64,000 nt of DNA from Mesorhizobium sp. Root157. Its GTDB lineage: Bacteria > Pseudomonadota > Alphaproteobacteria > Rhizobiales > Rhizobiaceae. The notes beneath the pieces are model-generated. The model saw only the letters and a list, made by a program, of their open reading frames with translations, made no database searches and was not told the DNA's origin. The DNA is taken from assembly GCF_001427385.1 (NCBI RefSeq), contig NZ_LMGJ01000006.1:1-64000 (forward strand). The letters run 5' to 3'. Shown in pieces: positions 8,817 through 17,811 of the stretch; positions within the stretch are counted from its first letter, which is position 1; each line of letters starts with the position of its first letter. Position numbers and translations under genes: made by a program.

Positions 8817-9920
8817 ATGACCGCCCCTCTCTTCCAGCCGATCACCCTTGGTGATCTGACCTTTCCCAATCGTATTGCGGTCGCGCCAATGTGCCAATAC
8901 TCGGCCGATGACGGATCGGCGACCGACTGGCACCTCTATCACTGGATGAACCTCGCCATGTCGGGTGCGGGAATGGTCACGGTGGAGATGACGGATGTCG
9001 AGCGGCGCGGTCGCATCAGCCACGGCTGCTTCGGCCTCTACTCCGATGCCAATGAAGCGGCGGCCAAGCGCACGCTGGACGCCGCAAGGCGCGTCGCGGC
9101 ACCCGGCACGAAGTTCGGCACCCAACTTGCCCACGCCGGCCGCAAGGCCTCTTGTCGCCGCCCCTGGGAAGGCGGTGGTCCCTTGCAACCCGGCGAGGAT
9201 CCCTGGCCGATCGTCTCAGCTTCCGCGATCCCCTACGACACCGGCTGGCAAACACCGCACGCACTGACGGAAGACGAGATCCTGGAGACCATCCAGCGTT
9301 TTGCCGATGCAGCCGTCCGCGCCGGGAGGGCTGGCTTCGACTTCATCGAACTGCATGGAGCGCACGGCTATCTGATCTTCCAGTTTCTGTCCCCGCTTTC
9401 GAACCGGCGCAAGGACCGCTGGGGCGGTTCGCTCGAAAATCGCATGCGCTTTGCCGTCGAGATCGCAAAAGCGGTGCGCAAAGCCGCGCCTGCCCTGATG
9501 CTTGGGGCACGGCTCTCGGTCAAGGAATGGGTGGAAGGGGGCTTCGAAGTCGACGAGGCCATCGAGGTCGCCAAGGCTCTCAAGGCACAAGGCGTTGCCT
9601 ATATATGCTGTTCCAGCGGCGGCAACTCGCCTTTGCAGAAGCTGCCGAGCGGTGCGGGCTACCAGGTGCATCTTGCCGAAGCCATCCGCAAAGGCGCCGA
9701 CATACCCACCAGAGCTGTCGGTCTCATTGCAGACCCTCAATTTGCCAACACGGTCATCGCCGAAGGGCGCGCCGACATGGTTGCGTTGGCACGCGCTTTT
9801 CTCGCCGATCCGCGCTGGGCATGGCGCGCGGCCGCCACTTTTGGCGAGACGATCCATCCGGCACCGCAACTGGCGCGTTCGGTGACGACGATGCAGCACT
9901 GGATGAAGGCCGCCGGCTGA
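8817..9920 (+). CDS. NADH:flavin oxidoreductase, Old Yellow Enzyme family (YqjM/XenA type)
   Basis: Predicted FMN-dependent ene-reductase reducing activated C=C bonds with NAD(P)H, 367 residues as a single TIM barrel. The N-terminus has APMCQYSADDG with the Cys typical of the thermophilic-like OYE subclass. QLAHAGRKAS supplies the substrate-binding His pair position, and LHGAHGYL, FLSPLSNRR and WGGSLENR are the family signature. The ATG at 8817 is chosen because GGAG lies six bases upstream; the frame is open further but upstream sequence reads into the tRNA region. The physiological substrate is unknown; such enzymes often handle enones, quinones or nitro compounds. It stands alone between tRNA-Leu and a small DUF2188 gene. 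Confidence 0.93.
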   Translation: MTAPLFQPITLGDLTFPNRIAVAPMCQYSADDGSATDWHLYHWMNLAMSGAGMVTVEMTDVERRGRISHGCFGLYSDANEAAAKRTLDAARRVAAPGTKFGTQLAHAGRKASCRRPWEGGGPLQPGEDPWPIVSASAIPYDTGWQTPHALTEDEILETIQRFADAAVRAGRAGFDFIELHGAHGYLIFQFLSPLSNRRKDRWGGSLENRMRFAVEIAKAVRKAAPALMLGARLSVKEWVEGGFEVDEAIEVAKALKAQGVAYICCSSGGNSPLQKLPSGAGYQVHLAEAIRKGADIPTRAVGLIADPQFANTVIAEGRADMVALARAFLADPRWAWRAAATFGETIHPAPQLARSVTTMQHWMKAAG

Positions 9921-10025
9921 AGCAGTCCCCGTTTCGACTTATGCTTACCGTTGCAACCAACGGCGACGTTTCGCGTTTGGCAGCAGGGTAACCGACACTC
10001 TTTTCATCCAATCTGGAGGATCGAA

Positions 10026-10265
10026 ATGGCGAAGCTGGTCTACAATATTGTCGAGCACGATGGAGGCTGGGCCTATAAGGTCGGCACGACCTATTCCGAA
10101 ACGTTTCCTACCCATGCGGATGCGCTGCACGCGGCGGAGATAGCCTCAACCGAGCAGCAGGTTGCCGGCTCGTCAGACGGCATCCAGTACGAAGATTCCG
10201 ATGGGAAATGGCACGAGGAACTGGCCGATGGCCGGGACCGTCCGCAAACCGAAATATCGGATTGA
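10026..10265 (+). CDS. DUF2188 domain-containing small protein
   Basis: A 79-residue protein from MAKLVYNIVEHDGGW, with strong GGAGGA upstream of the ATG. It shows the DUF2188 pattern: an opening strand around a Trp (GGWAYKVG), an FPTHADALHAAEIA helix and a C-terminal strand ending in DGKWHEE. These proteins are short, soluble and of unknown function; members are common in Hyphomicrobiales. The gene lies 105 bases after the OYE gene and ends before the convergent gene 10316-11083. Confidence 0.82.
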   Translation: MAKLVYNIVEHDGGWAYKVGTTYSETFPTHADALHAAEIASTEQQVAGSSDGIQYEDSDGKWHEELADGRDRPQTEISD

Positions 10266-10315
10266 GGTGGTTCGCCTGCCAAGCACGCCGCCTGTTTGCT
10301 TAACTGAAAGAAGCC

Positions 10316-11083
10316 TCAGCTTGCCGGCACGAACCGCAAGACGTCGTGACCGTCCTTGTCGCTCATCGTGAGCGTGCCGTCCGCAAGTTTATACGACGCG
10401 ACCTTGGCGAAGGCCTCGAACAACGCCTGTTCGGCTTTCATGTGGTCGGGCGCACACGCCATCTGCGTGGAGCCCGCCTGCCCGATGGTCAGTGTCGCCC
10501 CATCGATCTCGGCGCTGGCGAAATAGCTGTTGCACGGCCCCTTGCCGCCCACGCGCCCATCCTCGGCTATGCGCAGCGTGGCGCGGGGTTCCGGCAACAC
10601 ATCGACACCGGCAATGAAGTCCACCTTCCAATCCTGGCCGACTATCGTTTCCGAGCCCGCGCTAGCTTCCCCGGAAACCTTGCGGACCAAGACCGTTTGC
10701 GAAGCATCTGAAAGCGGATCGACCTGATGGCGGGTGTCGGTGATGAACCAAAGCTGATTGTCGACCGAGATGCGGGCCTGCAGGGCATATGTCATGTTCG
10801 ACCGGATAACTGACGGATCGAATTTGATCTGGAACTTTATCGGAACCTGGCCGGCTGGCGAAATCTCCTGTTCACCGATGATCGCAGCCGGCGCATCGGC
10901 AAGTGAGACGTCGGCAAGTTGGACCGTGACCTTGGCATTTGGCGGCAAGGCGATACGTTCGCGGTACATGATTTCGCCGTTTAGGATTCTTTCTGACGCG
11001 ACAGCATTGCCCGGCACGACAAGCATGCCGACGACCAAAGGCATCAATCCGAAAATCACCAATTCAGCCAGCTTGTCCAACAT
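10316..11083 (-). CDS. Secreted YbaY-type plus META domain protein
   Basis: A 255-residue exported protein. The N-terminus has a hydrophobic segment (VIFGLMPLVVGMLVV) ending in NAVAS, giving a Sec signal peptide or anchor. Residues of about 33-130 match the YbaY type-III-like beta domain (GEIMYRERIALPPNAKVTVQL...ADVSLADAP). Residues of about 145-253 match a META/HslJ domain (WKVDFIAG, GKGPCNSYFAS, MACAPDHMKAEQALFEAF). Both domains occur in bacterial envelope-stress or heat-shock lipoproteins, but no lipobox Cys is visible here. The function is probably periplasmic; no enzymatic activity is predicted. Confidence 0.82.
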   Translation of the reverse strand: MLDKLAELVIFGLMPLVVGMLVVPGNAVASERILNGEIMYRERIALPPNAKVTVQLADVSLADAPAAIIGEQEISPAGQVPIKFQIKFDPSVIRSNMTYALQARISVDNQLWFITDTRHQVDPLSDASQTVLVRKVSGEASAGSETIVGQDWKVDFIAGVDVLPEPRATLRIAEDGRVGGKGPCNSYFASAEIDGATLTIGQAGSTQMACAPDHMKAEQALFEAFAKVASYKLADGTLTMSDKDGHDVLRFVPAS

Positions 11084-11188
11084 ATCCCGCCTTCGTTTGC
11101 CCGCGCCAAATCACAGCGTGCAAAAGACTGGGCGAATGCGGAGAATCCAAGGCTCTTCTGAGGTATTCTTCGGATATCGGGGGGCGCA

Positions 11189-11656
11189 CTAACCGCGCCA
11201 GCGCGCGGCGGCAACCTCGTCGGATTCCTTGGCATCGACCCAACCGCCCTCGGAGCCGTCGGCTTGATGCTCCTTTTTCCAGAACGGTGCCTTGGATTTC
11301 AGGAAGTCCATGACAAAGGTCGCGGCTTCGAATGCGGCTTGACGATGCGTCGAGGCCGCCACGACGAGAACGATGTTGTCGCCGGGCCTAAGCTTGCCGT
11401 AGCGGTGAATGGCCGCAAGCCCCTGGAGCGGCCACCGCTCGGATGCCTCGTTTGCTATCCGGGCGATTTCGGCTTGTGCCATGCCGGGGTAATGTTCGAG
11501 TTCAAGAGCCGCAAGACGGCCCGATTCATCCCGGCACAGACCCAAGAAGGTGACGATGGCTCCAATGTCGGTGCGCCCGGCCGTCAGCTTCGCGACCTCC
11601 GCGGCAAGGTCGAAATCTTGCGCCTGTATGCGAACGGTCGGCTCGAAATCCGGCAC
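11189..11656 (-). CDS. moaE: Molybdopterin synthase catalytic subunit MoaE
   Basis: Large subunit of molybdopterin synthase, which adds two dithiolene sulfurs to cyclic pyranopterin monophosphate in molybdenum cofactor synthesis. 155 residues, the usual length, with the diagnostic HRYGKLRPGD, AASTHRQAAFEA and the C-terminal KAPFWKKE containing catalytic Lys residues. The start codon is GTG (VPDFEPTVRI), with a GGAGG-type ribosome site overlapping the moaD stop five bases upstream. Partner of MoaD, encoded directly before it. Confidence 0.95.
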   Translation of the reverse strand: MPDFEPTVRIQAQDFDLAAEVAKLTAGRTDIGAIVTFLGLCRDESGRLAALELEHYPGMAQAEIARIANEASERWPLQGLAAIHRYGKLRPGDNIVLVVAASTHRQAAFEAATFVMDFLKSKAPFWKKEHQADGSEGGWVDAKESDEVAAARWRG

Positions 11657-11661
11657 CCTGT

Positions 11662-11913
11662 TCAGCCTCCCGTCATCGGGGGGAAAAGCGCAATCTCCCT
11701 GGCGTCACCGAGTTTCTCGCGATGATCGACATGTTCCTGATCGATGGCCACACGGATCACGTCGGGGTATTGCAATGCGTTTTCATACTCTTCGCCGCGC
11801 GACTTAAGCCAGCGGAGCAGGTCGGCGACGGTCTCAACCTCGCCGGACAATTCCACATCTTCTTGCGGCTTGCCGATCCGCTCGCGCACCCAGGCGAAAT
11901 AGATGAGCCTCAT
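11662..11913 (-). CDS. moaD: Molybdopterin synthase sulfur carrier subunit MoaD
   Basis: Small ubiquitin-like sulfur carrier, 83 residues from MRLIYFAWVRERIG. It ends in the obligatory Gly-Gly (PPMTGG), which becomes thiocarboxylated to deliver sulfur to MoaE. The frame extends six codons upstream, but the Met at 11913 lies just four bases after the pgsA stop and matches the family start. It is in a tight group uvrC-pgsA-moaD-moaE; the metabolic link to PgsA is not obvious, but the order is common in Hyphomicrobiales. Confidence 0.94.
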   Translation of the reverse strand: MRLIYFAWVRERIGKPQEDVELSGEVETVADLLRWLKSRGEEYENALQYPDVIRVAIDQEHVDHREKLGDAREIALFPPMTGG

Positions 11914-11917
11914 GACA

Positions 11918-12538
11918 CTACTCGTCGACAATGTGCTTCAAGCCGGCGCGGAAATAATCGTAGCCGGTATATAGGGTAACGAGCGCCGCAATCCACAAAA
12001 GCACAAGCCCGGTTTGCGTCGTGTACGGAAAGAACTTGTCGCCTGCCGGTCCCGCCAGAAGAAAGGCGATGGAAACCATCTGGATGGCCGTCTTCCATTT
12101 TGCAAGCTGGGTCACCGGCACGCTCACCTTCAATGCGGCGAGATATTCACGCAGGCCCGACACCAGTATCTCGCGGCACAGGATGATGATGGCAGCCCAC
12201 AAGGACCAGCCGGCAATGCCGCCGCGCCAATCGGTATCGGCAGCCAGCAAAAGCAGGCAGGTGGAAACCAGAAGTTTGTCCGCGATCGGATCGAGCATCC
12301 TGCCTATGTTCGACGTTTGCTGCCACGCGCGCGCAAGATAGCCGTCGAAATAGTCGGTGATGCTGGCGGCAAGGAAGATCGCCAGTGCCGACCAGCGCGC
12401 GAAGTCGCTCGATTTGAGGTGCCCCTCCAGGTAAAAGCACAGCACGACCAGCGGCACCGCGACGATACGGGCGTAGGTCAGGATGTTCGGCAGATTGAAC
12501 GCGGGTTTGGCCATGGGTCGCTGACTCTTGTTTTGCAT
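11918..12538 (-). CDS. pgsA: CDP-diacylglycerol-glycerol-3-phosphate 3-phosphatidyltransferase
   Basis: Inner-membrane enzyme making phosphatidylglycerol phosphate from CDP-diacylglycerol and glycerol 3-phosphate. Contains the CDP-alcohol phosphotransferase signature DYFDGYLARAWQQTSNIGRMLDPIADK (read here as DYFDGYLAR, then GRMLDPIADK), four or five membrane segments, and the opening FNLPNILTYARI. The ATG at 12538 (206 residues) is preferred; a TTG four codons earlier and an ATG eight codons later are alternatives. It follows uvrC by about 85 bases. Confidence 0.94.
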   Translation of the reverse strand: MQNKSQRPMAKPAFNLPNILTYARIVAVPLVVLCFYLEGHLKSSDFARWSALAIFLAASITDYFDGYLARAWQQTSNIGRMLDPIADKLLVSTCLLLLAADTDWRGGIAGWSLWAAIIILCREILVSGLREYLAALKVSVPVTQLAKWKTAIQMVSIAFLLAGPAGDKFFPYTTQTGLVLLWIAALVTLYTGYDYFRAGLKHIVDE

Positions 12539-12623
12539 CTGCCTACTCAAATCAGATGGCAGTGTCAGGGGTCAACTGCCGAAAATTGGCCGGCCAGCGA
12601 AACAACCGTAAATCAGGCGTTTC

Positions 12624-14666
12624 TCAGCGGTTCTCGTGAAAATGGTCATAGACCAGTTGGGCCACACGCTCGGAGATACCTTCCACAGTCTTAAGGTCTT
12701 CAACCGCCGCCCGGCTGACGGCCTTGGCCGTTCCGAAATGCAAAAGCAGAGCACGCTTGCGACCTGGCCCGATGCCGCTGATCTCATCGAGTGGGTTCTT
12801 GATCATCTCCTTCTTGCGGCGGGCGCGGTGCGAACCGATGGCAAAGCGGTGCGCCTCGTCACGCAGTCGCTGGATGAAATAGAGTACAGGGTCGCGCACC
12901 GGCAGCGTGAACGACGCCTTGCCCTTGGCGAAGAACCGTTCGCGGCCCGCTTCCCGGTCTTGCCCCTTGGCGATGCCGATGGCGACAACGCGATCCTCTA
13001 CGCCAAGGTCTGCCAGGATTTTGCGCACCGCCGTCATCTGTCCCTGGCCGCCGTCGATCAGGATGACGTCCGGCCAAGCTGGAAAACCGTCTGCCACTTC
13101 ACCTTCCGTAGCTTCGCCCTGCTCCTGCCCATGCTCCTTCAACAATCTGGAGAACCGGCGCTCCATGACCTCGCGCATCATGCCGAAGTCGTCGCCCGGC
13201 GTGATATCGGTCGATCGGATATTGAACTTGCGGTACTGGTTTTTGACGAAACCTTCCGGCCCGGCGACGACCATCGCACCGACCGCGTTGGTGCCCATGA
13301 TGTGGGAGTTATCGTAAACCTCAATTCGCCGTGGCGGAGCTTCAAGGCCAAATGTCTCGGCAAATCCTGCCAGCAGCCGCGTCTGGGTCGATGTCTCGGC
13401 CAGGCGCCGGCCCAATGCCTCGCGGGCATTTTGAAGGGCATTGTCCGTCAGGTCCTTTTTCTCTCCCCGTTGCGGGACAGATAAGGACACCTTGCGCCCA
13501 GCGCGCGTAGCCAGCGCCTCCGCCAGCAAATCCTGCTCTTCTACTGCATGTGACAGCAGAACGCTGCGCGGCGTCGGCTTATCATCGTAAAACTGCGCCA
13601 GGAAGGAGCCAAGCACTTCGGCCGCATCGAGCGCCGGGTCGGCTTTCGGGAAGTAGGCGCGGTTGCCCCAATTCTGTCCGGTGCGGAAAAAGAAGACCTG
13701 GATGCAGGTCTGGCCACCTTCCTGGTGAATGGCGAAAACGTCCGCTTCATCAATGGACTGCGGATTGATGCCCTGATGGCTTTGCACATGCGACAGCGCC
13801 GCCAACCGGTCGCGATAGATGGCAGCTCGCTCAAAGTCGAGTTCATCGGAGGCTTGTTGCATGGCGACCGAAATCTCGGCCTTCACTTTCTGGCTGCGCC
13901 CGGACAGGAAATCTTTTGCCTCGGCGACCAGATCTGCGTAGCCGGCATGTGAAATTTCCCCGGTGCAGGGTGCCGCACACCGCTTGATCTGAAACAACAG
14001 GCAAGGACGCGTGCGGTTCTCGAAGAAGGAATCCGTGCAACTGCGCAACAGAAACGCCCGCTGCAGCGAGTTGATGGTGCGCCCGACTGCCTGGGCGGAG
14101 GCGAACGGGCCAAAATAATCGCCTTGTCGCGACCGCGCGCCGCGATGTTTGTAGATACCGGGCGAAGCATGGTCATCGGTGATCAAAATGTAGGGAAAGG
14201 ATTTGTCGTCCCGCATCAATACGTTAAAGCGAGGCCGCAAACGCTTGATAAGGTTGGCCTCAAGCAGCAGCGCTTCAATTTCGGTGCGGGTTACGACGAA
14301 CTCCATCGTCGCGGTCTCCCGCACCATTCGGCCGATGCGGTTGGTGTGGAAACGGCCTTGCGCATATTGCGTGACCCGCTTTTTCAGGCTTCGGGCCTTG
14401 CCGACATAAAGCACGTCGCCGACAGCATTCATCATCCGATAGACGCCGGGTGCGTTGGGCAGGCGCTTGACGAGCGTCTGGATGACCTCCGCGCCGACCA
14501 TACCGTCGGCGTCGCCGGCATGCTGGGTCCAGTCGATGGCGGTGAACGCAACATCGGGGCCGGTCGGCACAGCAGCTTCTTCAACCGCATCGTCATCGAG
14601 GTCGGTATCGGGAAGATCGTCCGCGGCAGGGCGGCCACGGGCCTTGCCGTTCTCGCTCGTGCTCAT
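12624..14666 (-). CDS. uvrC: Excinuclease ABC subunit C
   Basis: Nucleotide-excision repair nuclease that makes both incisions around a lesion bound by UvrAB. 680 residues, slightly longer than the E. coli protein because of an acidic N-terminal leader of about 55 residues. Order of domains: GIY-YIG nuclease (NAPGVYRMM...[15 protein letters not shown]), a UVR UvrB-binding helix pair ([16 protein letters not shown]), the RNase-H-like C-terminal nuclease ([23 protein letters not shown]) and helix-hairpin-helix repeats at the end ([17 protein letters not shown]). Start [11 protein letters not shown] overlaps the upstream SDR stop by four bases. Confidence 0.97.
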   Translation of the reverse strand: MSTSENGKARGRPAADDLPDTDLDDDAVEEAAVPTGPDVAFTAIDWTQHAGDADGMVGAEVIQTLVKRLPNAPGVYRMMNAVGDVLYVGKARSLKKRVTQYAQGRFHTNRIGRMVRETATMEFVVTRTEIEALLLEANLIKRLRPRFNVLMRDDKSFPYILITDDHASPGIYKHRGARSRQGDYFGPFASAQAVGRTINSLQRAFLLRSCTDSFFENRTRPCLLFQIKRCAAPCTGEISHAGYADLVAEAKDFLSGRSQKVKAEISVAMQQASDELDFERAAIYRDRLAALSHVQSHQGINPQSIDEADVFAIHQEGGQTCIQVFFFRTGQNWGNRAYFPKADPALDAAEVLGSFLAQFYDDKPTPRSVLLSHAVEEQDLLAEALATRAGRKVSLSVPQRGEKKDLTDNALQNAREALGRRLAETSTQTRLLAGFAETFGLEAPPRRIEVYDNSHIMGTNAVGAMVVAGPEGFVKNQYRKFNIRSTDITPGDDFGMMREVMERRFSRLLKEHGQEQGEATEGEVADGFPAWPDVILIDGGQGQMTAVRKILADLGVEDRVVAIGIAKGQDREAGRERFFAKGKASFTLPVRDPVLYFIQRLRDEAHRFAIGSHRARRKKEMIKNPLDEISGIGPGRKRALLLHFGTAKAVSRAAVEDLKTVEGISERVAQLVYDHFHENR

Positions 14667-15427
14667 TCCACGATGCCTGCCACATCCGGCGTCTGCCATG
14701 CAAGATGCTGGCCGCCGTCAAGCGCGATCATCTGGCCGGTCACCGAGCGAGCTTGCCACAGATAGCGGATGGTCGCGCCGAATTCGGACAGATCAGGGCT
14801 TTGCTTCAACAACAGCGCATCGACCTGCTGGCGGAAATCGCTCTCGTCCTGTCGTGTGTTCCGCAGCGTGGGGCCGGGCCCGATGGCGTTGACGCGAACG
14901 CGTGGCGCCAGCGCCTGCGCCATGGTCTGGGTTGCTGTCCACAGCGCCGATTTCGACAAGGTGTAGGAGAAATACCGCGGCGACAGACGCCACACGCGCT
15001 GATCTATGACGTTCACAATCAAGCCGTCCACGGCTTCCGGCAAAGCTTGAGCGAACTTCTGCGCCAAAAGCACCGGGGCTTTCAAATGGATGCCGAAATG
15101 GCGATCCCATTCCGGCCAGTCGAAATCGAGTACCGAATCGTCCTCGAACAGCGAGGCGTTATTGACCAGCAGCGAAATCGGACCAAGTGCCTGTTCCGCC
15201 GAAGCGATGATATTCGAGACTGCCGTCATGTCGGTAAGGTCGGCCGCAATGACCGCAGCCTGCCCGCCCGCCTTCCTTATGCTGTCGGCAAGCGCAGAGG
15301 CGTCATCGGCCGAACTGTTGCTGTGAATTGCGACGGCAAATCCGTGAGCGGCAAGGTCTTCCACGATTGCCCGGCCGATCCGCCGTGCACCACCCGTTAT
15401 CAATGCCGTTCCGGCGACTCGCGTCAT
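14663..15427 (-). CDS. SDR family oxidoreductase, pteridine-reductase-like
   Basis: A 254-residue NAD(P)-binding Rossmann enzyme. The dinucleotide motif is [10 protein letters not shown], with Arg in the loop as in PTR1/FolM-type pteridine reductases instead of the usual Gxxx[12 protein letters not shown], the active-site YTLSKSAL (Tyr-x-x-x-Lys), and a PGPTLRN segment after the last strand complete the fold. I infer a dihydropteridine or dihydrofolate-like substrate by this motif only. It overlaps uvrC by four bases. The 410-base region upstream separates it from the divergent omp gene. Confidence 0.82.
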   Translation of the reverse strand: MTRVAGTALITGGARRIGRAIVEDLAAHGFAVAIHSNSSADDASALADSIRKAGGQAAVIAADLTDMTAVSNIIASAEQALGPISLLVNNASLFEDDSVLDFDWPEWDRHFGIHLKAPVLLAQKFAQALPEAVDGLIVNVIDQRVWRLSPRYFSYTLSKSALWTATQTMAQALAPRVRVNAIGPGPTLRNTRQDESDFRQQVDALLLKQSPDLSEFGATIRYLWQARSVTGQMIALDGGQHLAWQTPDVAGIVE

Positions 15428-15837
15428 TTGTAATTTCCGCCTTAACCCGAGCGATCCACGCCATCCAGGACGTGGTCCTTCCGACTAGATGCATTCAGAG
15501 ACCGTTCGTTCCTGAGGCAGCAATGTGGCAAAAGCGGCCTGATGGCATGCGATTCGGCTCGTCACGGTGTTCAACGCCGGCACTATAGAGTTCGCAACGC
15601 CTTGCACCAAGCGCTGTCCGGCCATCCGCATGTGTGGCTCCTGACATGGCTGTTGCGTGTATGCAACGCCAAGTTTCAGCCTCATTTGCGCCGGGGAATG
15701 ACCCAAGTTCAGGTTCGGTTCCGCCGCATTTGGTCACCAAATTCCGGAACTGATGAAGGACGGGATCGTTATCTCTCCCAGTTCGACCGTCTTTCAGGTC
15801 TAGGAAGCCAGTGTCTGTGGCTTAAGGAGTTAAAACT
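15428..15837. promoter_or_regulatory. Divergent spacer before the Omp25-like gene
   Basis: 410 bases without a supported gene between the SDR gene and the outer-membrane protein gene. It presumably holds promoters in both directions and a long leader of the omp mRNA. The end has a good ribosome site (AAGGAG, eight bases before the ATG). Short open frames here on both strands have no family features. No operator was recognised. Confidence 0.45.
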
Positions 15838-16500
15838 ATGACGACCAACCTCAAATTCGCAAAGCCGGCAGCCGTTGCTCTTGGGCTGATTGCTTTCGCT
15901 TCTGCGATCCCTGCATATGCCGCCGACGTTGTTATGGAAGAACCGCCGGCACCCGTGGCTCCCGTAGCCGAACTTCCCGTCGCCTCCTGGGCCGGCCCCT
16001 ATGCCGGTCTTAACATTGGCTACGGCTTTGGCGGCCGCGCCGAAGATGCTACCGAGACTATCGACACCGATGGTTTCCTCGGCGGTGCTTTCGTCGGCTA
16101 CAACTACCAGATGGATAATTTCGTGCTCGGTGCCGAAGGCGACCTTGGCTACAACGGCATGAACGGCGATACCGCCACCACCGAAGCCAAGAGCGGCTTC
16201 GAAGGCTCGCTGCGTGCGCGTCTCGGTTATGCGGTCAGCCCCGATATCCTGGTCTACGGTACGGCTGGCGGTGCTGGCCAGAGCCTGAAGATCTCCGATG
16301 CCGCCGGCAGCGACCGCAACACCATGTTCGGCTGGACCGCCGGCGTCGGCACCGATATCAAGCTGACCGACAACGTCTTCGGCCGCGTTGAGTATCGCTA
16401 CACCGACTACGGCAGTGAAGACTTCAACACCGGCGCTGGCGTGCGCAACTTCGATGCGCGCGACAACCGCGTCACCTTCGGCGTTGGTATGAAGTTCTGA
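15838..16500 (+). CDS. Omp25/Omp31-family outer-membrane beta-barrel protein
   Basis: A 220-residue outer-membrane protein. Residues 1-28 form a signal peptide ending AYA, then a Pro-rich linker (EEPPAPVAPVAELPV). The motif WAGPYAGLNIGYGFGG starts the eight-stranded barrel, with alternating strands such as FLGGAFVGYNYQ and GSLRARLGYAVSPDILVYGTAGG. The chain ends in Phe (GVGMKF), the outer-membrane insertion signal. Family members are abundant surface antigens in Brucella and relatives and link the outer membrane to peptidoglycan. A strong ribosome site and a terminator 22 bases after the stop suggest a monocistronic, highly expressed gene. Confidence 0.95.
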   Translation: MTTNLKFAKPAAVALGLIAFASAIPAYAADVVMEEPPAPVAPVAELPVASWAGPYAGLNIGYGFGGRAEDATETIDTDGFLGGAFVGYNYQMDNFVLGAEGDLGYNGMNGDTATTEAKSGFEGSLRARLGYAVSPDILVYGTAGGAGQSLKISDAAGSDRNTMFGWTAGVGTDIKLTDNVFGRVEYRYTDYGSEDFNTGAGVRNFDARDNRVTFGVGMKF

Positions 16501-16521
16501 TCTGAGATCCGAACATACGTG

Positions 16522-16552
16522 AAAAAGCCGGGGCGCGAGCCCCGGCTTTTTT
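16522..16552 (+). terminator. Rho-independent terminator after the omp gene
   Basis: A perfect GC-rich stem GCCGGGG/CCCCGGC (16527-16533 with 16540-16546), six-base loop, preceded by five A and followed by six T. It ends the omp transcript and, being flanked by A and T runs, may also stop the convergent GST transcript on the other strand. Confidence 0.93.
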
Positions 16553-16564
16553 GTTGCTTGTGAT

Positions 16565-17161
16565 TCAGGAAGGAATGCAGTCCTTCAGTTCAGGAAACTT
16601 TTCATCGAAACGCGCAGCCCAGCGTGTCAGCCGTCCATGCCCCTTCTCCCACTTGCCGGCAAAGCGCAGCGACAGGTAACCCAGCGTGGCGCGCAAGGCG
16701 ATCTGGCCGACCGTGATCTTCTTGGGCAGCTTGGGCGGATTGGCGTTCAGATAGTCCAGCGAGCGCGTGACCTTCACCCACTGCTTGTCGATCCACGGCT
16801 GATAAACATGCTCCTCAGGCCGCGAGCGTCGTTCGTAGACGATCGACAGGGCGCAATCACAGATGCCGTCGGCCAATGCTTCCAGCACTTCGGCTTCCGT
16901 CCGCTTGTCGGGGTTGCGCGGAAACAGGGCATTCTTGGAAAGCCGGTTCAAATACTGCGTAATGGCGCGGCTGTCGTAGACTACGCCGCCCTCATCAAGC
17001 AGAAGCGTCGGGATCTTGCCGAGAGGGTTCGCTCCTATCAGCATTGACGGCTGATCATCGGTTTTGGTCGGGACGGCTTCGATGGCAAGGCCGGCATAGG
17101 CGGCAGCCATTCGAACCTTGGCGCTATAAGGAGAAGCTGAAGCGTAGAGTAGTTTTGGCAT
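16565..17161 (-). CDS. Glutathione S-transferase family protein
   Basis: 198 residues. The N-terminal thioredoxin-like half opens MPKLLYASASPYSAKVRMAA, with the serine-containing site of the GST fold, and has NPLGKIPTLLLDEG (cis-Pro) and VYDSRAITQYL, the glutathione gamma-glutamyl-binding loop. The C-terminal half is helical (VLEALADGICDCALSIVYERR). The substrate is unknown; members often act in detoxification or as thiol transferases. Convergent with the omp gene across the shared terminator. Confidence 0.9.
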   Translation of the reverse strand: MPKLLYASASPYSAKVRMAAAYAGLAIEAVPTKTDDQPSMLIGANPLGKIPTLLLDEGGVVYDSRAITQYLNRLSKNALFPRNPDKRTEAEVLEALADGICDCALSIVYERRSRPEEHVYQPWIDKQWVKVTRSLDYLNANPPKLPKKITVGQIALRATLGYLSLRFAGKWEKGHGRLTRWAARFDEKFPELKDCIPS

Positions 17162-17308
17162 GGTCGTTTCCTGTTATTGGCAGCGGCACATTATTCTGCG
17201 CACCGCTCAAAGCAACGGCCGATAACAGGGAATTCAACCAAAGAGAGGGTCTGGCAACGACACGTGAGCACCGAAAGCCCGAAACCACGTCATGACCGAC
17301 ACGGACTC

Positions 17309-17752
17309 TTAGCGCAGGACGCGGCAGGCGCCGTTATACACCATCCAGCGGTCGAACCCTGAAACGCAGAATTCGACATTGTCGCCAATGGAGGCTAAGC
17401 CCTGCCCCTCCTCGATCAGATACCAGATGTCGCGATCGTGGCCGTCCGACAAGGTAACCGTCGCACCGCAATAATGGCGGGCAATGGGCCAGCGTTCAGA
17501 CGCCGGCAAACTGCGGTGCAGATGGATGCGGCTGAAATCGGTGATCGCCACATCCGGCAGATTCGGCACATTGTGAACCTGATGGTCGAACCGGTTCGTG
17601 ATCCGGTTCAACACGGATGGCGTGCTGCACACGGTGGAATCACCTTCATCGACATAGGCTGCGAGGTCGGCCGCGTGGCCAACGGATGACAGGGCGACAG
17701 GCGCGCAAAGGCAGGAGAAAGCGAAGAAAGCAGACTTGATGGCACGGATCAT
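17309..17752 (-). CDS. Conserved secreted protein of unknown function
   Basis: 147 residues from MIRAIKSAFF, with GAGAGG upstream of the start. A clear signal peptide ends VGHAAD. The mature part has four cysteines (CSTPSVL, HYCGATV, EFCVSGFD, GACRVLR), suggesting two disulfides, and a pattern VITDFSRIHLHRSLP...RPIARHYC typical of a small periplasmic protein. I do not recognise a named family. The frame is open far upstream through the next gene, but the signal peptide and ribosome site fix this start. Confidence 0.75.
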   Translation of the reverse strand: MIRAIKSAFFAFSCLCAPVALSSVGHAADLAAYVDEGDSTVCSTPSVLNRITNRFDHQVHNVPNLPDVAITDFSRIHLHRSLPASERWPIARHYCGATVTLSDGHDRDIWYLIEEGQGLASIGDNVEFCVSGFDRWMVYNGACRVLR

Positions 17753-17811
17753 ATCAGCCTCTCGGAGCGATTTGGCTGCACTGTGAGGATTTCGGCGGTC
17801 TCGGTCAAGCG

